DNA of 64,000 bases, taken from positions 169,535 to 233,534 of the forward strand of contig JXTB01000421.1 in NCBI GenBank assembly GCA_002914805.1. Reading direction: 5' to 3'. The notes under the pieces are model-generated. The model was not told the origin of the DNA. It worked only from the letters and a program-made list of their open reading frames with translations, and made no database searches. Position numbers and translations under genes: made by a program. Source of the stretch: Parasponia andersonii (taxonomy: Eukaryota > Streptophyta > Magnoliopsida > Rosales > Cannabaceae). Positions 57,155-64,000 of this stretch are shown in pieces. Position 1 is the first letter of the stretch; the number at the start of each line of letters is the position of its first letter.

Positions 57155-60100
57155 TTAAGTTGTCGCATTCCAATCTTGTAGACCGACTTCTCAAATGTTG
57201 TTGTAGGAAGTGACTTCATTAGTAAATCTGCTAAGTTATTATTTGAACAAATTTGCACAACATCTATTTCACTCTCCTTTTGAAGTTCATGTGTAAAAAA
57301 AAAATCGACAAAATGTAGAGGCAATGTAGGCTGCATTATCTTCGAACAATTTTGTTGGGCTTTCATTTATTATAGGCAGCCCACATGAAATTTGGATATG
57401 TTGTAGTAGTGATCTCAACCATACACATTTTTTGCTTGCTTTATGAAGTGCGATGATTTCTGCATGATTTGAGGAAGTAGCTGTAATAGTTTGCTTTGTT
57501 GAACATCAAGATATAGTTATACCACCATATGTGAATAAATACCCTGTTTGTGATCTTGCTTCATGTGGATCAGATAGGTAACCAGCATCTGCATAACAAT
57601 TAGTTTCAACTTTGCTCGTTTTGAATAAAACAAACCTTTATCAGTTGTACCATGAAGATAACGAAATATTTGTTTGACCTTATTCCAATGCCTATGTGTT
57701 AGAGAAGAGCTATATTTTGCTAATAGATTAACTGAAAATACTATACCTGGTTGTGTACAATTACTAAGATACATTGATGCCCCAATTGCACTTAAATATG
57801 GCATTTCCAGACCAAGATTCTCTTCGTTATTTTCTTGCGGATGAAAAGGGTCTTTCTTAACATTAAGAGATTGTACAACCATCAGAGTACTTATTGGATG
57901 AGCTTTATCCATATTGAAATGTTTTAGAGTCTTCTCTATGTAAGATGATTAATGTACAAAAATCCCTTCTGATAAATGCTCAATTTGTAGACCAAGACAA
58001 AATTTTATCTTTAAAGATTGCATGTGTTGTTGCACTATCTGCTAAACATAGATCTACTTAATCAATTTTTATGCCGATTGATTGAATAGATAAATCCATT
58101 TTTCTTCATGAAAATAATAAAAAAAATTTAAGAAAAATAAAGTAATACAAATAAGATAATAGATAAATGTGTTTCTTTCAAAATTAGGTACACACTGAAA
58201 ATACCATACTAAAATTAAAAATCACAAACCATATTGTAAATCACACTAAATTTTAAAAAACTACAAACTGTAACTTTCAACACATTCAAAGAACATATAT
58301 CACACACTTAAAACTCCTAGAAATAACTTGGTGCAATATCACATAATCTTCTTGTTTCCGTTAATAAGGTTATCATGATTCTCAAAGTAGTCCTCTGTAC
58401 CAAAGTTATTGAAATCTTAATTAAGATCCATAAGTTCTTCAAGATTCATTGCATCATTAATATCAGTAAAACTTATTTCTATAGTTTTTCCTTTTTTTTT
58501 TTCCAATAAGGCCTAATAGAAGTCAACAAGATGTACGAGATAATGTCCTCTCATTCTACATCTAAAATACATATTTTCTTTGTTCTTGGAAGATTTATCA
58601 TTGGAGCCGTGCCCTTTCTCTTACTTTTCCTCTATGTATTTTTTCTTAGAATTTTGGGAGTTTCAATTATGATCACCATGATGCCAAGTATTATTATGAC
58701 CATATCTTCGGTCACGACCGCGACCATGATTTTGACCACGACCACAATCACGTCCATTAAAAGATGTTGCATTCACTTCAGGGAATGAGTTGGTTCCATC
58801 CACTTCAGGAAATGGCTTAAAACCAACAGCATTCACATCGGGGAATGGAGTTGAACCAGTTGGACGTGACTGGTGGTTTTTCATTAGTAATTCATTATTC
58901 TGCTCTATCACTAGAAGACAAGATATCAACTCTGAATATTTTTTGAAACGTCGTTCTCTGTAATGCTACTACAAGAGCACATTTGAGACATGAAAAGTTG
59001 AAAAAGTTTATTCTAATATGTCTTCATCAGTAATCTTCTTCCTACATAATTTCAATTGAGAGCTAATCTTAAATATTGCAGAGTTATATTTACTAACAGT
59101 TTTAAAATCTTGCAAATATAAGTGCATCTAATCATAGCGAGCTTTTGGGAGTATTACAGTCTTTTGGTAGTCATATCTTTCCTATATATTTAGCCAAAGG
59201 ATTAGTAGATTAATTACCGTAAGGTATTCAGATTTCAATCCTTTATGAAGATGACGTTGAAAGAATATCATCGCTTTTGCACAATCCTATTCAGAAGTTT
59301 CATTCCCTTCTTTGATCGTTTCTCTAAGGTTCTTAGCATCAAGGTGGATTTAAGTATCAAAAGTCCACGCCAAATAATTTTTTTCCAAAATATCAAGAGC
59401 TACAAACTCTAATTTTGCTAAGTTTGCCATAATATAAACTATCATAAGAAGTAATAAGATGAATTAAAATAATAAAATATAAAATAAAATTTATTAATGT
59501 GTACATGAAAAACAAACAGATAAAAATTAATAAATAAAAGTTACAGCTTATAATCTTATTATGTAGATCGCATAAAAATATAGAAATACATATAATTATT
59601 GTAATAGTACACTAACATTAAACTAAGAAAAAGAAACATAAATTTAAAAATGAAATTTATTACTGACCATTCTATGTAAATCTATTATTCATAAGTTATT
59701 CAATTTTATTCTAGTTATTATAAGCTATTGTAACTATAAACATACATATAAATTGTACTAATATTATGATCTTAAAACTGAAAATGCATGCAATATATAA
59801 TTAATAACTATATAAAAGAAAAATATATATATTTATATATATAATAGCTATCTAGAGAAAATATATTTTCCAGCATAAGAATTGTAAAATTATCATATTA
59901 GGATTATAAATAACAACTTTGTTAAAGCTATGATACAACAAGTAATAATAACTTATCTTCTAATAGTTTTACCTCACATAAAGAAAATGATGGTAGTAGA
60001 CTAGTCTTGCTGACAACGTAATATGAAAAATATAGTAAAGAACAAATACCATAAGAAAAATAGGCAAAACAAAAATAATAGAAATATAGCATACTATTTT

Positions 60101-61039
60101 CATATATTTTCACAAGCTACATACTTCTCTATTTATAGGCCAATGTTCATGAATATGAGGTAAACATAAAGTTATGAGTTATATAAGTTACAATAAAGTT
60201 AATATATGAATTATAATATCATTAAGTAAATGACTTGAATAAAGGGGTTAAAGATAATTTTAAGTGGAGTGTTATCCAACTCAATAGTCATATACATAGA
60301 TTATAGAATACCAAGGGTGGCATCCACCATTTATTAGTTCTATAATTGACTGAAAATTATTAAAGAGAAAATTGAACAAATTTCCATATAATACTAATAT
60401 AAATGAGCGTAAATTGAATTAAAAAATGAGGAGATATAGACATATTACTAAATCTTGGATGGCTTAGTTATTATTTACTGAAAATAAAAACAAGTTTCTA
60501 ATCAAATTATTTATCTCAAAAAGTTTACACCTAAAAAAAATACAGTAAAAGCTTCAAATTCTAAAATGAAATGAAAAATTTTTCATTTAATAACTTTCCA
60601 CAATGAAAATGCAAAATTAACAACTATTATGATTTTAATTTTAAAAATATAAAAGATACGTATCATAAGTGCGTATTTAATTTGAGTTTGCTTTGTTGTC
60701 CTAATTTTATGGATATTTGCAGACATGAAATAGTAAGATCTAGGAAAATCTCGTGGGGAATAAGGAAAGTCTTTTCCATTTTTATTTATTTCTCAGTTTT
60801 GATTTTAAGAATTAAATAAATCAAATAGAGTTAAAATTTAAATTAGTTCTTAAAGGGATAAAAATGTCAATTTATATCTTATATAGGGATATTGTTTCAA
60901 GGAAAAAAAATTAGTGGAGCAAAGTAGAATTTTTACTAATTTACTTTTACATATTCAATAACAAAATTGTAAAAAGTTAAGTGTGGGTCATGGACCCCAC
61001 ATGCCCCCTCCCATGTATATCTATATGAGCAATGTTAAG

Positions 61040-61180
61040 AGTAATATTATTTTTCGAACACTATAAAATAATTTTGTTACCGAGTGATTATAATTAATAA
61101 ACGATGTTTTATATTGATATTATTTTTAAGTATAATTATAATCAACAAGTAACAGAATAACACACTATATGATGTCTTTT
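61040..61180. repeat. Small imperfect palindrome, possible MITE
   Basis: TTTTGTTACCGAGTGATTAT at the left is answered by ATAATCAACAAGTAACAGAA at the right as a near reverse complement, with AATATTGAT-like sequence at the turn. Confidence 0.45.
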
Positions 61181-61230
61181 AGTATAACCATAACTTAGTA
61201 TATTTTTCTTAAACTTATTTATAAATATAT

Positions 61231-61417
61231 TTTTTAAGTCATTAGATTATTATCTAATTGCTATTATAATTTGAATAATTAAAAATAATAATAATAAGAT
61301 CAATAAATATACATTATTTAATATTATTTTTCTATCTACTGTTTACCATAAAAAGACGTGTCTAATGCTTTAATTGAACAAAATAATACTTATAGATAAT
61401 GAAAAAAACAACTATAT

Positions 61418-61420
<3 letters not shown>
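61231..61420. mobile_element. AT-rich MITE-like element, copy 4
   Basis: Ordered words ATTAGATTATTATCTAATTG, CATTATTTAATATTATTTTTC, TACCATAAAAAGACGTGTC and ATACTTATAGATAATG, followed directly by a (TA)n run. Confidence 0.55.

Positions 61421-61471
<51 letters not shown>
61412..61471. repeat. (TA)n microsatellite
   Basis: About 29 TA units between MITE copies 4 and 5. Confidence 0.95.
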
Positions 61472-61473
<2 letters not shown>

Positions 61474-61500
61474 TTGCCAATCTAATAGGTATTTGTTTTT

Positions 61501-61653
61501 TAGCCGTTGGATCACTAAAAAAAAAGACGTGCATCATTAATGTTCTTTCTCTCTCTTACTTTTTACGATAAAAAAATGTACATGCTAAATTTTCATTAGC
61601 CAAATTGATACTTATGCATAGGTAAAAAAAAAAATACTTACTGGATTGGTGCC
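61501..61653. mobile_element. AT-rich MITE-like element, copy 5
   Basis: Starts TAGCCGTTGGATCACT, contains AAAAGACGTGCATCATTAATG, and ends AATACTTACTGGATTGGTGCCC. A (TA)n run follows at 61655-61675. It is the best-kept right end of the family in this window. Confidence 0.6.
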
Positions 61654-62468
61654 CATATATATATATATATATATTAGACTTAACCTTCGATGAAAATAAT
61701 TTTTTGTTTCTTTCACTTTGGAGGTATTAGAATTTAAATCCTCGCATTTAGATTTTTTTTTTGGGGACTCACATTTAGATTATTAGGCATTATGCATAAT
61801 GTTAATGCGAACGTTGTATTCAGCACAAAAAATAACAAAATACTAATCTAACAAATTATTTCAATTTTCACTCCAATACATAGTTTAGAATAATATTGAA
61901 AAATATATTTACTATTATTTAGGAATAATCGGTTGTTCATTGCAAAATGTAAATTTAGTATTTTAAAATTTTATTGTAATAATAAAGTCAAAGTTCATTA
62001 TATGTCAAAAATCTAACAATGTTAAATTTAGCCCACAAAAAAAAAAAAAAAGCTTGCATTGAAAAATGACTTTAGTGATTTACGCTAAAATATGGCATTG
62101 ACGCATAAATATAGCGTCCGCATCATGACAATGACAGTTGAGTCTTGCATGTCATTTTTTTTTTTTTTTTGGTTTTTTAAAATGTTGGTAAGGACAATTT
62201 TGATTTCTTCCATATTCACATGAAGCTTCCTAACTTTTATATGTTTATGATTCTTCAAGAAAATGTAAATATAAATTTAAAAATAAAAAAGGGAGAAGGA
62301 AAGGAGAAAGGTTGATGTGGAAACCAATTGTGAAAGCATAATAGTCTTTTCTTTTCAATTAAAAAAACAAATAGTGCAAGAAAGGTCTTATATATCGGAC
62401 GAAATAACAGGTAAATGTTATTATCAACTAAACTTTATGCATGAAAACATTTTTTGAGTGTGTACTAC

Positions 62469-62577
62469 CCTTTTTCATAATTGATTGTCTATAGCATATA
62501 CTATTAGAAATCTACCATCTACCCCAATGTCCTTTTTCATAATTGATCGTCTATAGCATATACTATTAGAAATGTGC
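62469..62577. repeat. Direct duplication, period about 62
   Basis: CCTTTTTCATAATTGATTGT with TATAGCATATACTATTAGAA occurs at 62469-62513 and again at 62531-62574, with nearly identical sequence. Confidence 0.85.
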
Positions 62578-63353
62578 CAGCTGCACCAATTTGCACAGTA
62601 CATAGGTACTAAAATTATCATCGATAATTGTACACTGCACAGCAAATTCAAATCTACATCAATACCTATCCACATTAACAGTAAGGCGACTTATTCCCTT
62701 CTGCAAGTGATTGCCAACTGCCAAATTCCCAAAGGGTGGGGAAACAAGAACAAGCCAAAACTAAACCAATAATTATGTCCCATACGTCACCTTCTATCAT
62801 TTCACTTCAAAAACTTGCTTATAATTTTTTTTTTTCCTTTTGTTAACAATAAGGGGGGAAAAAAGTGATTGCTGATCATTAACATATTAATTTTCTAACC
62901 AAATTTTGGCAATAATGAAAATCTGACATACGAATCGTATTTTTATACTATGCCAAATAGCAGTGCCATTTCGATCTTAGGAGTCTTTCAATTCTACCCT
63001 TGGCTTAACAACTAAGAAAAGAAAAGTGAAACAACCAAAAGAAAAGAATTAGTAACCTGCATGAAGATTCAAATTCATAATAACAACGTTTATTCACTCA
63101 TAATAACAAAGCAGTCTCTGAGTATTTTACAAGATGACACAGCAAAGCACACATGGGAACAAGTAAAAGCCACCAAATATGCAGAAAACACAAAGCAATG
63201 TTACAATGACAGTGCAAACTTCATACCCAGTTTGCTTATTTAGGTAATGGGATTGCATCAAGTAAAGGTACACACAGGCAAACCCATACGACTAAGAGCA
63301 ATACTAGAAGTCGAGAACGGGATAGTAGTAATCCATTAATCACAGTTGTGATT

Positions 63354-64000
63354 TTACTGCAGAACAAGGCATTCTTGTGTCCCAGCAACAATAGCAGGGT
63401 GAGAGCTATTGTTAATGGCCTTCACTTCATCAGTGGCTTCAGGTTTGGCTTCCTGCTCCTCGTTTAGATCTTTACTCCCATTATCAGCAGAAGCAATGGC
63501 TTCGAATATGAGGGCAGTAACTTCTTGGAACCTTTCTTCAGAAAGGGAGACCTCAGCAAGTAGCCTCCAAGCATTTTCTTCAGACGCTTCTTCGTAGTCC
63601 TTCTTCCTCTTTAACACCATGTGACCACTGATTTCCCACACAGCAGGATTCACTTGAGTATCCAGAAGCTCAGCACTCACTTCCCCGAGAGCTTGTTTCT
63701 CAGCGTAACACTGCTCATTCATGAAGACGATGAGTATTGTAGCAGTTAAGTAAATTAAAACTGATATTTGCATATAACAGACTTGAAGTCACATGAAAAT
63801 GTTTAAGGTCATTAACAAATTACCTGTGGCAAGAGAAAGATCCGATTTCCACAATCAGCAATGAGGACATTGTATGGTATGTTGTTGTCTTGAAGACAAA
63901 TGCAGGCATCGGAGACTGCGTAAGACAAATGTTCCATAGTATTTCCACCCTCAAGGACAAGACCCCTGACTGGATAGTTCACTAACTCAGAGATTTTCAC
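63354..64000 (-). CDS. VTC2: GDP-L-galactose phosphorylase, C-terminal part (VTC2/VTC5 type), runs off the window
   Basis: Catalyses the first committed and main controlling step of the L-galactose route to ascorbate (GDP-L-galactose to L-galactose 1-phosphate). Only the last two exons are here: 63824 to beyond 64000 (KISELVNYPVRGLVLEGG, then SDACICLQDNNIPYNVLIAD and RIFLLPQ) and 63354-63710 (CYAEKQALGEVSAELLDTQV, NPAVWEISGHMVLKRKKDYEEASEENAWRLLAEVSLSEERF). These are signature C-terminal segments of the plant enzyme. The junction is phase 0. The catalytic HIT-type histidines and the regulatory upstream ORF of the leader lie outside the window. VTC2 cannot be told from VTC5 with this part alone. 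The acidic tail after residue EAIASADNG is the usual variable end. Confidence 0.9.

Larger units (their letters stand above)
56300..60346 (-). mobile_element. Decayed Ty1-copia retrotransposon on the minus strand (element D)
   Basis: LTR-like sequences lie at about 59943-60346 (5' in element orientation) and about 56300-56828 (3'), sharing words such as CTAATAAATGGTGGAT, GAGTTGGATAACAC and TATGGTATTTRTTCTTTACT. A degenerate initiator-tRNA primer site (GTATCATAGC on the minus strand) lies near 59930-59940, and a polypurine tract (CTAGGAGGGAG) just before the 3' LTR. Inside are gag remains with a Gly/Arg/His-rich basic part (58660-58930) and RT/RNase H remains (57140-57910; MPYLSAIGASMYLSNCTQPGI, RYLHGT, NNNLADLLMKSLP). 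Protease, integrase and most of RT are lost or unrecognisable. It has many breaks and is old. Confidence 0.75.
60347..63353. other. AT-rich DNA with MITE copies, microsatellites and a duplication
   Basis: Contains a small palindromic segment (about 61040-61180), two MITE-family copies with (TA)n runs, and a 62-base-period duplication (62469-62577). The right end should hold the 3' UTR of the GDP-L-galactose phosphorylase gene. No gene is seen in the rest. Confidence 0.4.

Noticed and set aside
1-64000. tRNA, rRNA genes or CRISPR-like arrays
   Set aside because: I saw no cloverleaf-type sequence, rRNA segment or regularly spaced repeat-spacer pattern; the tandem repeats found have no unique spacers.

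Overview
The window is nuclear DNA of a flowering plant, almost certainly a eudicot. The host genes are plant proteins with many short GT-AG introns: a GH9 cellulase, plastid aspartate carbamoyltransferase, CNX5/MOCS3, a STIG1-family protein and GDP-L-galactose phosphorylase. The intergenic DNA is very AT-rich and full of LTR retroelement remains, (TA)n runs and short tandem duplications. The species cannot be named from sequence alone. One assembly gap of 330 N lies at 14776-15105.

Layout: 1-3.7 kb is degenerate repeat DNA without a clear gene. A divergent three-exon SUMO gene lies at 3.76-4.71 kb, with a stray copy of its 3' end at 6.38-6.55 kb. From 7.2 to 25.6 kb there is a retroelement nest: a solo LTR (7.2-9.4), a LINE 3' end (11.2-11.6), a broken Ty1-copia element (11.6-17.5), an inverted copy of its LTR (17.5-18.4), and a broken Ty3-gypsy element (18.8-25.6) split by a second solo LTR (21.9-24.1). 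Directly after the nest is a second, decayed SUMO-like copy (25.59-26.0). The nest therefore appears to have grown inside an old tandem SUMO cluster. A 1.5 kb hairpin (foldback) element lies at 28.4-29.9 kb.

The gene-rich half starts at 30 kb: a secreted GH9 endoglucanase (+), a possible small minus-strand gene whose first intron holds a deleted Ty1-copia element (36.0-39.1), PYRB (+, de novo pyrimidine synthesis in the plastid), CNX5/MOCS3 (-, molybdenum cofactor synthesis and tRNA thiolation; convergent with PYRB and less than 0.5 kb away), a possible small hydrophilic protein (+), a STIG1-domain protein with a long proline-rich tail (-), and a mitochondrial bL31-type ribosomal protein (-). 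After a decayed minus-strand copia element (56.3-60.3) and MITE-rich DNA, the last two exons of GDP-L-galactose phosphorylase (VTC2/VTC5, ascorbate synthesis) enter from the right edge on the minus strand.

The host genes are functionally unrelated and give no sign of a gene cluster. The most unusual items are the SUMO copies with a retroelement nest between them, the foldback element, the STIG1/proline-rich fusion, a tandem duplication that supplies a splice-acceptor region, and a MITE family that sits next to (TA)n tracts.
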